A stretch of DNA of 64,000 bases, from NCBI GenBank assembly GCA_037176885.1, contig JAWWNJ010000152.1, forward strand, positions 372,001 through 436,000. Direction: 5' to 3'. The position numbers and the translations under genes were made by a program. Positions 1 through 10,760 of this stretch are shown one piece after another; within the stretch, counting starts at the first letter, position 1; every line of letters starts with the position of its first letter. This DNA is from Favolaschia claudopus (Eukaryota; Basidiomycota; Agaricomycetes; Agaricales; Mycenaceae). The notes under the pieces were generated by a model. It was not told the origin of the DNA. It made no database searches and worked only from the letters and a program-made list of their open reading frames with translations.

Positions 1-561
1 CTGAAGACTAGCTTGGCTGAATTTAGGAGAGCGCGCGGCTTCTCTTAAGGTTCACACAAGATTTAGGATGAATCTACGTAGATTGATAGAAGTAAGTTAG
101 AGCTGTCGTTACAGGAGGGAACGACTCCCTTTTATAATCTACGAGGATCAATTATAGAATATTCAAGAAGTCAATGGAACCATGAGGAAAGTAGTGGATT
201 ATTCTACTGTACCTCTTGATGACTCCGTCAGACCTTGCAAGTCAATATTGAATCTGATCGGTGCCGATCCAAGAGAGAGAGAGGTATGACGCTTTGCTGC
301 TAAAAGAACTTAGCAGCATTGACGTCATGAACACGGTCCCATGATCGTCAATGCCGAGAGCGCCGAGCGCGCGGGAAGAGGATAATACCGATATCCATCA
401 CAGAGCCCCCCCCAGTCTTCATGTGCGCGAAGAATTCAAAGGTACAAGATTGTAGACCAGCTAATATTGAACACTAGACATTTAATGGTACACAGATTCT
501 AGACTAGCTAGAAGTAGACTGCGACTCGCGCATGGTAGGAGTGGTCAACACGAATGTAATC
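1..561. other. No gene recognised
   Basis: I see no convincing open frame, RNA gene or terminal repeat here. It contains a short C-rich run near 406-414 and otherwise unremarkable sequence downstream of the leftward gene that ends at 562. Confidence 0.5.
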
Positions 562-1835
562 TTACACCATGAGCTCGGCTAGCAAATCATGCACAGATTT
601 AAGCTGGCGACGACGAATGCCGCGTGAGAGAACATCGTGAGCGGATGCCGGAACAGGGGCGGTTTCGAGGAGCGGGACTTGAATTGCCGGAACGGGCCAT
701 GTGGTGATGTAGGAGTTTCCGTTGTAGCTCCCAATAAGGACATGTTCGCAGTCTGGATTAAGCAGTCGAACAAGAGCTGAGTGCTGATTTAAGTCAACGA
801 AGAAAACTCGCAAGTGAAGACGAACCAAAATCCATCTTATTGGAGTACTCCTTGTTCGCCATGTAGCCGTGGAGTTGAGTGAAGCCGCCGAAAGGGAAGC
901 GAGCTCGGACGCGAGGAATGAACTCCGAAGGGTGCATACCGATAAAAGCACCGAAATTCATGGAGGAGTCTAACCCGTTTTCGAATGAGATGAGCATGGC
1001 ATAAGCCAACACGAGAGTGAGATGGCGGCAGATGTCTACAAGTTCCGACAGTTCAACCCGTGAACGTAGGTAAAAGAGGCAATAGACACACCATAAATGT
1101 TTCTGAGAGTCGTTTGAGCACTCTGCAGCGAGGGATATGTGCGTAACTCATAAGTCACACCCATCTTCTCGCGCAACAGAGCCGATGCCTGCATGGGTAG
1201 GTCAAGTTCCTCGAGTACGCGATCCGGTATCGAGGAGGGAATATATGAATTACCGCCCTTAATCATAGGATCATGATTGTTAGCAGCGCAATGAAAAACA
1301 GTGGTGATGATTTCAAGGATAGCGCGTGTAGTGAAAGTGATCGCCTCGCGAATCTTGTAGCGAGTCTCGCCGTATTCGAGCACGGTCACGATGTCGTCGT
1401 CAGACAATTCCGGAAGCTGGAGCCCGGCAACGCCTAAGGCGCGTTGAAAGAGGGAACTGACGAATTGGCAACCGCCTTGAACAGATTGAGAGTCAATTAT
1501 TCTCGAGTAATGCGTTGCATAGCGAGAAGGCTCTGGATAATTTTTGGTGGAGAACGGATATCACAGGAGCCAGAAAAGGTGAAGACATCGCGCGGAGTGC
1601 GGATGGTGACTGATGTGCTGTTCTCCGAGGCCGACGGCCAGGCCGTAGCATAGCTGGAGCCGCTGTCAGAAACAAGCTCCGGCAGCAAATCAGGATAGTC
1701 GTTGTCGTTGTCTTTGGCGGGAACTGGGCCGGCAGGGCCAAAAGGGTGATTGTCGTAGGTGAAGGTTCCGGGATCGGAGCGAGTGCATGGTGTGAAGTTG
1801 TGGGGAGCATCGTGGAGACGACGGAAGGAGAACAT
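562..1835 (-). pseudogene. Unrecognised protein gene, frame-broken
   Basis: A leftward coding stretch that I do not recognise. It begins at an ATG at 1833-1835 (MFSFRRLHDAPHNF) about 75 bp downstream of a TATA-like box. Protein-like sequence then continues through four pieces in changing frames: 1835 to about 1540, about 1545-1100, about 1110-830, and about 850-562, where it ends with LLAELMV and a stop. The changes look like single-base shifts, because no clear GT-AG pair sits at the joins. Pieces such as FPFGGFTQLHGYMANKEYS and YNGNSYITTWPVP look like real protein, but I match no domain. It lies about 150 bp beyond the chromodomain end of the Ty3 element, so it may be a host gene or an extra reading frame carried by the element. 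Assembly indels could also explain the breaks. Confidence 0.4.
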
Positions 1836-1910
1836 GATGAGAAGAGGAAGTGTGTGTGGGGAAAGAAGTGGGCGCAACCAGGCGTTAAGGGAATTGTGGC
1901 AAGCTATTGG

Positions 1911-1922
1911 TGTTTAAATATA
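1911..1922 (-). promoter_or_regulatory. TATA-like box
   Basis: On the minus strand the 12 bases read TATATTTAAACA, about 75 bp upstream of the ATG at 1835. Spacing and composition fit a core promoter for the leftward unknown gene. There is no other support. Confidence 0.35.
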
Positions 1923-1981
1923 TCGGGAGTGACGTAGGAGAAGTATTCACACGAAGGAGGTAGAGGCCGATTCTCCGGAGT

Positions 1982-2243
1982 CTAAGCACTTGGTATTTGC
2001 ACCTTTTTTGAATTTGACCAGTCTTCTAAAATAGCGGGAGCATTACGAAGTGCTCGTTTGGTCAACCATTCATCGTGGTCAGAGTCAAATCCCTCCCATC
2101 GCACCTTGAATTGTTGAACTCTGCGGCGGCCACGTATTTTCCGCCAGCGTTCAGCGAGAATTCGTTCAATTCCTACTTCGGGCTTGGAGTCAAAGTCCTC
2201 ACAATTAAGAGACTTAACGGGCCGATTGACAAGATTATCAGTG
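1982..2243 (-). pseudogene. Ty3 integrase C-terminal chromodomain
   Basis: Minus-strand translation gives a chromodomain: a lead of IERILAERWRKIRGRRRVQQ, then a core with VRWEGFDSDHDEWL and a final helix RNAPAILEDW, ending SKKVQIPSA and a stop at 1982-1984. In chromoviruses this module follows the GPY/F domain and directs integration to marked chromatin. Here it is cut from the GPY/F part at 3032 by the 776-bp insertion at 2250-3025. Removing that insertion with one GATTTG copy joins SYRKS to TDNLVNRPVK in frame. Confidence 0.85.
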
Positions 2244-2249
2244 GATTTG

Positions 2250-3025
2250 TATAAATGCTTTTTTCGTTGTTTATTTTCTACTGCTGGTGCTTGAATCTTT
2301 GTCTATGGTTTGGGCTGTCGCGGTTTGAGGTTTCGGGCGCTGATTGAGGTTGAGGCCTGAGGTTCGAGGTCTGAGGTTAGCCGATCATAGCCGAATCGGC
2401 TAACTGATGGTAAATAATTCTCACGGCTCACAGAACGGGTCGGACCAAGTCGGACACTGGATAGAAAAATGCTACCCATTTTTGACCCATTTTGAGACTG
2501 TATCGGCGTGCTGGTGAGGGTACTGTCTATGAGACTTCTACTATCAAAGCCTCATGAAAAGACACTCATTTATGATTTTAGTGGCAATATTCATCCTACT
2601 CACTGCCTCTGGGTGGAGATCACTTAAATCCGGTAGCGGAGAGGCTTAAGTATCTAGGCCTACACATTAGCTGAGCTGCCCTCCAACCATGGTGATTTTC
2701 GTAGAAACTCCTCCGCTCCCCTTCGGATCATTGTGAGATTGTTGCCATCATCTGATTTCTCTCCGGCACGCGCCAACTCGGTCTTAATTTACCTTTTCTT
2801 GAGAGCTGTATAGGGTTCTGGCGACATTCACTATTACAGAAACATGGACCAGAGGTCAGAAATGGCCAGGATGCCTCAATCTTGAACCTCGGCTCAATGC
2901 GCTAACCTCGGTCGTAAACCTCGTTAGCGATCAGAACCTCGCTTCATAACGACGTCAGCCGTCGAAATCTCTGAGCTCAACCTCATTCCAAAACCAAATA
3001 ATCTTCAACGATAAATAAGGTCATA
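2250..3025. mobile_element. 776-bp element inserted in integrase
   Basis: The insertion is defined by a 6-bp direct repeat, GATTTG, at 2244-2249 and 3026-3031, and by restoration of the integrase frame when it is removed. On the minus strand its ends read TATGACCTTATTTATCGTTG at the start and, as reverse complement of the far end, TATAAATGCTTTTTTCGTTG: imperfect 20-bp inverted ends. No long open frame is present. A diverged, longer copy lies at 30389-32893 on the plus strand. A stretch near 2370-2400 contains a short palindromic run around AGCCGATCATAGCCGAATCGG. The superfamily is unclear; a solo LTR with non-canonical ends is the main alternative. Confidence 0.75.
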
Positions 3026-3031
3026 GATTTG

Positions 3032-3769
3032 CGATATGATTCAAGATGTGCAATTTTCAAGACTGGGTGAAGTCCGTATGAGACCGGCAGTCGAAGTTGA
3101 TATGTAACGGGAGATATTTTGCGGATGATTTCAAATGGGCCGTCGTACTTCATCAAGAGTTTCCTACCGCGACCTTTTTCTTCGCGAAGAAGTTTGGGGG
3201 AGTGGGGATTAAGAACCACAACTTCAAACTCGGTCTGAAGTCGACCATTGTTGTAAGCTCGTCGTTGCTAAACTTGAGCAAGAAGAAGACTTTCCTTGGC
3301 ACGGTTGCGGTAAGTTTCAAATTCGTCGGCGAAATTCTGAGCATTTTCGTTGCGAACTAATGGAGCAGTGACCTCAGTATTACCCCCACCAGTTTTGCCG
3401 ACGGGCCGCGAGATAGAATCACCTGGTAAAATTAGTGAGCTTCCAGTTACTGGATAAAATCCGTAAAGGAGATAGGCAGGCGTAAACCCAGAGCTTGTGT
3501 GAGTAGACGTGTTGTAGGACAGAGCCAGAGCATCCAGATGCTTGACCCAGTCATCGCGCGAGGGACCAACATAAGCGCGCAGCGCTATTTCTAAAGATTG
3601 ATTAAGAATCTCGGTTTGTCCGTCCGCTTGGATGGTAGGCCGTTGTTAAAGCTCGCTTCATTCCCATGAGGCGGCAGATTTCCGCCCAAAAGTCATTTCT
3701 CCAGCGGGTGTCGCGGTCGGAAATCACTTGTCGGGGCAGTCCGAAATGTGTTACGACGTGCTTGAAAAA
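3032..3769 (-). pseudogene. Ty3 integrase, core C-terminal half and GPY/F
   Basis: Minus-strand reading from 3769: FFKHVVTHFGLPRQVISDRD (second catalytic Asp in SDRD), then a frame-shifted segment with GQTEILNQS (catalytic Glu), SYNTSTHTSSGFTPAYLLYG, and finally the GPY/F module KYDGPFEIIRKISPVTYQLR from 3219 to 3032. This half contributes strand transfer and DNA binding in the family. It is separated from the HHCC half by the insertion at 3772-4643 and from the chromodomain by 2250-3025. At least one frameshift lies near 3645. Confidence 0.85.
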
Positions 3770-3771
3770 TA

Positions 3772-4643
3772 CTCGTCATGCCCAAAAGTGACCGGAAACC
3801 TGATTATTTTGTGGAAATTTTGTTGTATTTTCTTTGCAAATCTGAATGTTCATGGTCTTTAGTATACCTTGCCTTCATAAGACTCAAAGGTTTGCTAGAA
3901 AACCATGATGGAGGCACGGTAAATGGAAAAGAAAATGATAAGTCAGATTTTGATGGTAATCAACAAAATGTGTGCAGCACGGCTGACTGCAAAGCGGAAA
4001 CTATGATTTCATTGTTCATTAGATGCCCATCCTCAATATCCGAGGCAGTGATGCCGAAAAAAAGCCTTGAAACAGCAAGATTTGGGCCGTTCATTTTGAT
4101 TGAGCCAGTTCCACCTTCCCAAATGTCTCTGTGAGTATTCTTTTGGTCGTTTTCAGTGCAGAACTGAGGTCAATCTGAATCCGTTGTGTGACTAATTGAA
4201 TGATATACTGGTGAACAAGTTTTTCCAGGTGCTAACCACTCTCAACCCCCCGGTGTTTCAACAGGAAAACTGGATTTCCGCAATTAAGTGCAAATTTTTG
4301 TTTACCATGTCTCTCAGAATATTGGGCCCATAGTGAGGATATGGTGTGTAAGATATGCAGGTATTGGGTGCTGAGATATGTTCCTGTTACTGCCTCCAGC
4401 TATCCGTCAGGAATTTTTTGATTTGGAACCAATCCTTTCGGGACCATTGTTGTTTGGTGCGTCCAAATAAGCACAACATGAATTGTAGCGGCTCTGGAGG
4501 ACGCTACAGAGCAACTCTATCCCCGAAACTCGGGGAATGGTCTGCTACCTGTCCAAAGTGTATAACCAGGTACAAAGACCGTGAGAAAATCACGTGGTCG
4601 CGTCGAATTTCCGGCATTTCCGGTCACTTTTGGGCATGACGAG
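3772..4643. mobile_element. 872-bp TA-flanked inverted-repeat element
   Basis: The ends are a near-perfect inverted repeat: CTCGTCATGCCCAAAAGTGA at the left and its complement at the right (about 27 bp in all), flanked by TA at 3770-3771 and 4644-4645. Removing the element plus one TA restores the integrase frame ETAQL-FFKHVV. An AAT 3-bp duplication is also arithmetically possible and in frame, so the TSD is TA or AAT. No transposase frame is visible; it appears non-autonomous. The TA target and terminal structure suggest Tc1/mariner relatives. Confidence 0.8.
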
Positions 4644-4645
4644 TA

Positions 4646-5405
4646 ATTGAGCCGTCTCCACTTCTGATATCTTGACCGAGCAAGGAATGAAAATACCGTA
4701 TTTGGCCAGCTTATCAACAATGATGAGAACATTATCATAGCCGTCTGAGTTTGGAAGTTCAGGAATGAAGTCCATGGAGACAACTTCGAATGGGCGAGTC
4801 GGAATAGGAATGGGTTGAAGTGAACCGATGCCGGCGTGTCGTCGAGGTTTGCTTTTCTGGCAGATATTGCATGTAGAGGTATATCGTTTGATATCCCGAG
4901 ACATTCGAGGCCAATAGTAAGTTGCTGCAAGTCGTTTATAGCTGCGATGATAGCCAGCATGGGCAGACTCTGTCGGAGTATCGTGGATCTCGGCCATGAC
5001 TGATGTGCGGAATTTTGTCGGAACGCAGAGGCGACTTAGACCTTGCCAGTCTTCGAAAAAGATTAATCCATTATCGCTGTAATGATACTGAGGGAAACGA
5101 GGGTTGGACCAATCTTTCTCCGATTTCCAACCGTCAAGGACTTGAGAGAAATGAGGGTCTTCGCGGTAAGCGTCGGCCCATGCTTCAATTTCATCTTTGG
5201 ATATACCTATCAACACGGCGTATGCCCGCACCGTGGTATACAATGAGGTCACTTCTTCCTCATCGTCAAGAGAAATCTCACCGACGGCAATTGTGTCTGC
5301 GCTTCCCGATTCCTGCTCGGATCGCACGTATTTTGATGCTACAGTGAGTAATTTCTCTTCGAGTCGGGGGACCCAAATCATCGTACATGTTCTTGAGCGG
5401 GTCAC
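4646..5405 (-). pseudogene. Ty3 integrase HHCC and start of catalytic core
   Basis: Minus-strand reading: after a linker from the RNase H come YHYSDNGLIFFEDWQGLSRL, the HHCC zinc module (HAGYHRSYKRLAATYYWP ... CNICQKSKPRRHAG), then PFEVVSMDFIPELPNSDG with the first catalytic Asp in MDF. The frame ends at the insertion at 4643. The family role is binding and joining of the cDNA to target DNA. The integrase is split in three by two insertions. Confidence 0.87.
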
Positions 5406-6028
5406 AGTCAGTCAGATTCAGCATAGGAATGTGTTCCGTACTTGGGCTGTCCTGCAGCGGAACACGACGGCGAAGGCGGGAGATAGGGTCAACGTTGGAG
5501 TGAACACGGCCCGCGCGATGGACAATCTTGAGTCCGGGGTAAGCCGCAAAAATAGTTCCCCAGGTAAGCAGGCGGCGATTGACGTTCTTCAAGAAATGGT
5601 TGGAATTTGATGAGTGCCTCTTTGAGAGCGAGGGCTTCGCGTTCCGTAGGAGAATAGTTTCGTTCCGGGGATTTGAGCACGCGCGACCAGTAGCAGATGA
5701 CGCGCTCGATGTGAACTGTTGTATCTTCAAAATTCTCGGCCCATACACCGGGTGCGGGAACGTCATCAATGCCTTTTATCACGGTCACGAGCGTTGGAAT
5801 ACTCTCACCATTTTTATACGCGCGTTCCAAGCGCTCGTACAATTTGGTACCGCGCAGATCATGAATCTTGACAGGTTGAACTTGTTGGCAAATTCCAGCG
5901 AGTCCATAGTCGCACGCATCAGTATAAACGCGATAGGGTTGACCTGCAATAGCATAACCACGCACTGGAGCATTCGTAAGAACCTGTACTGAGCTCAAAA
6001 GCTTCTTTATGCAAATCGTTCCATTCCC
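5406..6028 (-). pseudogene. Ty3 RNase H region
   Basis: Minus-strand reading from 6028: WEWNDLHKEAFELSSVQVL (RT connection), then the RNase H fold with YRVYTDACDYGLAGICQQ and, further on, YSPTEREALALKEALIKF carrying the acidic residue of the ERE motif. A frameshift near 5600 moves the end of the domain (LLTWGTIFAAYPGLKIVHRA ... NVDPISRL) into another frame. RNase H degrades the RNA strand of the replication hybrid. An extra loop between the two motifs (about 5720-5860) is long and contains DDVPAPGVW. Confidence 0.85.
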
Positions 6029-6031
6029 ATT

Positions 6032-6228
6032 AGAGACTTTGCGGTAGCCACCGGTGGCTATCCGAGGCCAATTTTTCTCGAGACTGGATGACAGCCTCCG
6101 GGTGAATTAGCCACTATTTGTTCTGCCTATTCACGGGATGCTAGGGTGGCTAACTTGAGCGGGAGGCTCAAAAAACTATTGCACACGAAGAGCCACAATT
6201 AGCCACCGGTGGCTTCCGCAAAGTCTCT
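6032..6228. mobile_element. 197-bp MITE inside the Ty3 RT/RNase H junction
   Basis: Inverted ends AGAGACTTTGCGGTAGCCAC and its near complement (about 28 bp) with an ATT direct repeat at 6029-6031 and 6229-6231. Removing the element and one ATT joins LFKKGVK to WEWNDLH in frame, whereas a TA target would leave a stop, so the ATT 3-bp TSD is preferred. A 3-bp TSD is typical of PIF/Harbinger-like elements, though those usually prefer TWA. No coding content. Confidence 0.85.
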
Positions 6229-6625
6229 ATTTAACTCCTTTCTTGAAAAGTTCGAAAAAGGGTTGACAAATCCAAGCAAAAAATGGAACGTACCCCGAGA
6301 AATAGACCATCATTCCCAGGAAATGTTGAAGTTCATGAACGTTGCGTGGGTCGGCAAGCTGTAGGATCGCGTCAACTTTCTCCTTGTGAGTAGAGAGACC
6401 GAGGCGCGATACCTTTTGCCCGAGTAGAAGTAGAGACTGATATGCCAGATGGCATTTAGGAGGGGAAAGGGTAATATTGGCGGCGGCGATGGCGCCGAAG
6501 ACGAGGTCGAGATGCTTGACGTGGTCTTCAAAGGTAAGCGAAAAGACAACAATGTCGTCGATGTATACAAGAGCAAATATCCAGAGAAACGGCGCCAGCA
6601 CCGTCTGCATTACGCGTTGAAATAC
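6229..6625 (-). pseudogene. Ty3 reverse transcriptase, palm/thumb part
   Basis: Minus-strand reading contains PSVFQRVMQTVLAPFLWIFA, the catalytic LVYIDDIVVFS (YIDD), and the thumb-connection HELQHFLGMMVYFSGYVPFF. It continues the RT begun in the upstream frame after a shift near 6620, and it stops at the MITE at 6228. The catalytic Asp pair is intact. Confidence 0.88.
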
Positions 6626-7967
6626 ACTTGGGACCGTTTCGATAGCCAAATGGCATTCGTGCGAATTGAAATAATCCACGATGTGTTAGAAAGACCAGTT
6701 TCTCGGCAGATCCAGGTGCCATTGTGAGCTGGGTAAAACCAGCGAGAGGGTCGAGGGTGGTGAGCCATTGAGACCCAGAGAGTGCTTGCAGAATTTCGTC
6801 TTGCCGGGGCAATCCGAATTCGTCTGCAACAACTTTTTCATTCAATTTCCTGAGGTCAATCACCATCCTCGGCTTACCATTTCGATACACAATAAAGACG
6901 GGCGCAGCCCATACAGGTTCTGCACCTGGTTTCATCGGAATCTCCACCTTAGTTCCGTAGTTTCCCAGTCTTCCGTCAAGTCCGAACGCTGAACTATTGC
7001 GTATGAGAACCTCTTCGAGCTGCTTCCGCTGCTCCGGCGTAACATCTGGTGAGATGTCGATTTCTGTCAGCAGTTGTGCCGAACTCACCGGTTCTGGAGG
7101 AACTTCAGCAGTGTTTGGTCCACCTTCTATGGGTTCGTCCGCCAGCGGATCGTCTGGTTCTGTTGCATTGCGTTGAGCCTTCGATGCAATTTCCGTCTCT
7201 GAGCGCACAGCGCAAGAGAGATGAGGTGACGGCATGACAGGTACTGCCACCGGTGAAGATCCCGCTGTCTCCGGTCGGCAATGATTCTCACTTTTGCCTC
7301 CGTCCACCACTGTCGATTCGCCAGCAACAAGTGTGCGGATAAGGTGAGCATGAGCATTGATCTTCTGCTGCTGTGCTGGACTAAACTTATTCAATTTGTC
7401 TAGCCAGGACTTCGGATTACGGGCAGTACCAAGAACTTGACCAGCCGCAATGACGACAGGCATCTTTGAAAAGTTCGCAACATGAAGCACCGGTTTTTCC
7501 TTTGAAATGAGAGTATCAGCAGCGCCATAAAAATCGTCTTCATTGCCATTTGAAGCTATTTTTCTTTCCACAAAAAGCGAGTCTTGGTTCTTGGGAAAAT
7601 GTGCTCCAACAGCGACAAGTTTACTGGATTCTGGGGAAATAACGGTGCGTTCAGTTGCCCAAACTTCCGCGTTCCTCTGGCGCTGGTGAATTCGTCGTTT
7701 TAATTTCTGATTTCGACGATGTATACCCTTGGATTGACCGTTTTGTTTTACCTCAGTTTGAACTTTGACCTTGAAAGCATGTCCTTCGTCATCAACGATC
7801 GGCGGGGAAGTGGAGGATTCAACCTTTAATTGCCTTCCCGAGCTTCCGAAGCGTAGGTAAGTTTCTCCTTCGTCCCTGACGATTGAGATAGAATACTGAT
7901 CAGCAAAGTCATTGCCTAAAATGAACGGAGTTGACATCCCGTTAACTACGTATGCTTCAACATTCAA
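6626..7967 (-). pseudogene. Ty3 protease end and RT fingers/palm
   Basis: Minus-strand frame with the protease C-terminal motif (FILGNDFADQYSISIV) in its first 30 residues, a long linker of about 280 residues, then RT: PVWAAPVFIVYRNGKPRMVI, LPRQDEILQALSGSQWLTTL, LDPLAGFTQLTM (usually LDLLAGF), and THRGLFQFARMPFGYRNGP. The frame is lost just after GYRNGP. The join to the gag-protease frame at about 7968-7975 needs a one-base shift. Because that falls inside the protease, mutation is more likely than programmed frameshifting. Confidence 0.87.
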
Positions 7968-7969
7968 CT

Positions 7970-10462
7970 TTACCGGTCCGTCGTTTGTATGAAAAACAGA
8001 TCGATGCTAACATATCCGGAAATAGACGAACGTCCAGTTACTTGGATAAGCTTCACATCGTGACCAGATTTCACCTTCGGCGGATTGGTAAGTGATTCTA
8101 AGGTTGTTCGCGATATTAGAGTGATGTCAGATCCGGAATCGATGATGACTTGCACAGGATCAGTTTCCAGACTTCCTATAGTCGCAGTGGCTTCGGTAGC
8201 GAGTGAGCCAAGAAAAGAAGAGCCAGCTGGGCGTGCCATGTGCTTTCGTAGTTCAATCAAAGGCCGTTGTTCAGCGACTTGCGCTTCGGTATGAATTACT
8301 CTATAATTCACAGCTTTGATTTTTCTAGCGAGACGCCGTCTAGACCTTCGGTTCAATGAAGGCTTCGAATAGTAGCTTTCACAAGAAGTTTCTGAAGTGC
8401 CTGAAACACTGTCAGTGGTCAAAGGTACGTCGTCCGAATCGATTTTAAGTTCCGAAGACGGCAAATTTTCCTCAATATTCCCCCCCAGGGCTGAAGTGAC
8501 TTCCGCATCGTTGGATGCAGATTCAGTAATCTGAGGGGTTTGCTCAAAACCCTGCTGTGGTTCCATGCTCGGGTCAATTTCGCTTTCTTCGTCACTTCCA
8601 AGCCCGTAATATAGGTCATCATATTGATCTTGCGCATCAAAGTCCTCACGGGTCGCGGAAGCTAGGTTAGTGCGTGCAGCACGATTTCCTTCAAAGGAGT
8701 GCTTACACTCATTATCCCAATGCTTACCGCTCCCGCAGTGACGACAAGGACGAACTCCTTTCGATTCAGGAGTTGCACGCTTCGACACATTACGATCATC
8801 CTTCGGAAACTTCGGTTCAGAAAGATTTGAAGACCAACCGACTAGGTTTGCGCGAGCAGAGCGAAACGAGGATCGATTCGAGTTGTCATACTCGCGATAA
8901 GGTCTGTTATCCCGTTCGCGCATATCAAGCTTCATTAACGCCTCTTCATGGAAACGAATCGCAGCAACCACATCTTGATACAGTTGGGTTGTGAGGATTG
9001 TATTCCACAACGTAGGTGCACCATCCATCACATGAAGAATAATTTCTGAATCGCTAAGCGTGTAAACCGTATTCAATAGGTCAGTCTTACGAATGAAATA
9101 TTGAGTGGGCTTCTCACGAGCGTGTCCAGCTTCACGATACGATGCTTGATTGGCACGAGAACGTTGTCGGTCAAGCCAGTTGCGATTCATGAAGTAAGTC
9201 ATGAATGCATTTCGCAATGTATCCCAATTAGCTTCAATGGTATTGCGATAGGCTTTTGGTAAGGACCAGTACCAAGTCTCAGCTTCGCCTTGAAGTCGGC
9301 GAGGTGCAATTCTTCCAAGCTGTCGCCAAACTGTTGACGATTCACGTGCAATGCCATTAACTTTGAGGATCCACCGGACAATTGTATCCACGTTTCCGTC
9401 CCAAGTTGGTACGTTCTCAGTTTTTGATTTGAATTCAAAATGAGGCTCCCTACTTCCTCCCGGACCGTATAAGTTGGCTCCAGATATAGTTACCCCAGGA
9501 GTCATATTATTTCTTGGCAGTCGAGGTGGAGGCATAGGAGGAACATTCGGAAGGCCAGGACCATTTCCGCCATCAGGATCATCATCGTCCGGGTCACCGC
9601 CAGGGGGTGCCCCAGAGGCTGGTGGTTGCTGAAGCGGAGTTGGTTGGGCTGGTTGAGAACGAATTCCACCGTAAGCATTTGACATACTAGGTTGTCGAGC
9701 TTCACGGAAATTACCGGAATTTCCTTGGGGATGCATGCGACGCATCTGGTCAGCTTCCTCAGGCTCCATAGTCGGAATATAAGAACGATCAGGTTGAAAT
9801 AATCCTTCCATAGGTTCAAAGAGTTCAGAAATTCGCTGATTTCCTCTAGGCAAGCCAGTAGGAAGCGGATTTCGAAAACTTGTGTCCTGAGTAAGTGGAT
9901 AAGTTGTAGATTCATCGGATGCTGACTTCCAGTGGCGTGGAACACGAAGCGGCGGCGTTGAAGCCATTCTTGGGACACCGTAAGGATTGAACTGCTGCGA
10001 CTCTCTCCTATTCTCAGGTAGGGTCGGAGTAGTCGGGGGTTCAGGCTTAGCAGTAATGTTCCCTTGCGAAGAATAGATTCTTGAAGCAGCTTCGGTAATG
10101 TCAGGATCACGATCACGCGGTTGGTGGAGTTGAAAGTCATAATACTTATGTGCAAGCATCAGAAAATTCTCGACCTCTACTCTGAAGCAAACGCCAAGAA
10201 TCTCGAAGTCGTTTGGACGAAAAGCATCGTTGATATCATCCCGATCACCCCATTGAGGTAAGGCAGGCGGAGTTTTTCCTTCCAAAACGAACGAGTTTTC
10301 ACATTCGCGGCGCACTGTCTCCAGGGCACGAAGTAGAATCTTATAATTTGATGCGCGAAGGCGATATACAAACGTGCCGTCAATTAAGGTAAGTCTTTCT
10401 AAGTCCCGGAGAATACGGTTGAGGGCTTCCCACTGCTTTGGGAATTGATCAGCCGCTATATT
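7970..10462 (-). pseudogene. Ty3 Gag-protease, 5'-truncated
   Basis: One open minus-strand frame of about 830 codons. The frame is open without a start to the junction at 10462 (QWEALNRILRDLERLTLIDG lies upstream of the first internal Met at 10315), so that Met is not the true start and the N-terminus is missing. Features: a Gly/Pro-rich stretch (9530-9640), the retrotransposon gag domain (VPTWDGNVDTIVRWI to about LWNTILTTQLYQ), a CCHC knuckle CRHCGSGKHWDNEC near 8710-8750, an acidic linker, and the protease active site VIIDSGSDITLI near 8125-8155. Gag packages the RNA and the protease matures the polyprotein. Confidence 0.88.
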
Positions 10463-10760
10463 GCTGAGACTTGGTACTGGTCCTTACCAAAAGCCTATCG
10501 CAATACCATTGAAGCTAATTGGGATACATTGCGAAATGCATTCATGACTTACTTCATGAATCGCAACTGGCTTGACCGACAACGTTCTCGTGCCAATCAA
10601 GCATCGTATCGTGAAGCTGGACACGCTCGTGAGAAGCCCACTCAATATTTCATTCGTAAGACTGACCTATTGAATACGGTTTACACGCTTAGCGATTCAG
10701 AAATTATTCTTCATGTGATGGATGGTGCACCTACGTTGTGGAATACAATCCTCACAACCC
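10463..10760 (+). repeat. Inverted 298-bp duplicate of gag
   Basis: This stretch repeats 8986-9283 in reverse orientation with essentially no differences; its translation AETWYWSLPKAYRNTIEANW is identical to gag. The arms are separated by about 1.18 kb of gag. The left edge is exactly where the gag frame stops being continuous, so the duplication created the 5' truncation. The identity points to a recent event or an assembly join. Confidence 0.85.

Larger units (their letters stand above)
1982..10462 (-). mobile_element. Ty3/Gypsy chromovirus remnant with insertions
   Basis: A leftward Ty3/Gypsy retrotransposon. Read on the minus strand the order is gag, zinc knuckle, protease, reverse transcriptase, RNase H, integrase with HHCC and GPY/F modules, then chromodomain; this is the chromovirus order. 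It is interrupted by three separate elements at 6032-6228, 3772-4643 and 2250-3025, each with a target duplication, and has frameshifts near 7968, 6620, 5600 and 5400. The 5' end is lost: the gag frame stays open until 10462, where an inverted copy of part of gag begins. I find no primer binding site, polypurine tract or LTR pair. It is certainly not active as read. Confidence 0.9.

Noticed and set aside
6449..6727. Plus-strand frames of 60-140 codons opposite Ty3, Helitron and Copia coding regions
   Set aside because: They are antisense shadows; the minus strand carries the recognisable domains.
7960..7980. Programmed frameshift between gag-protease and pol
   Set aside because: The shift falls inside the protease domain, which would split the enzyme; a mutation is more likely.
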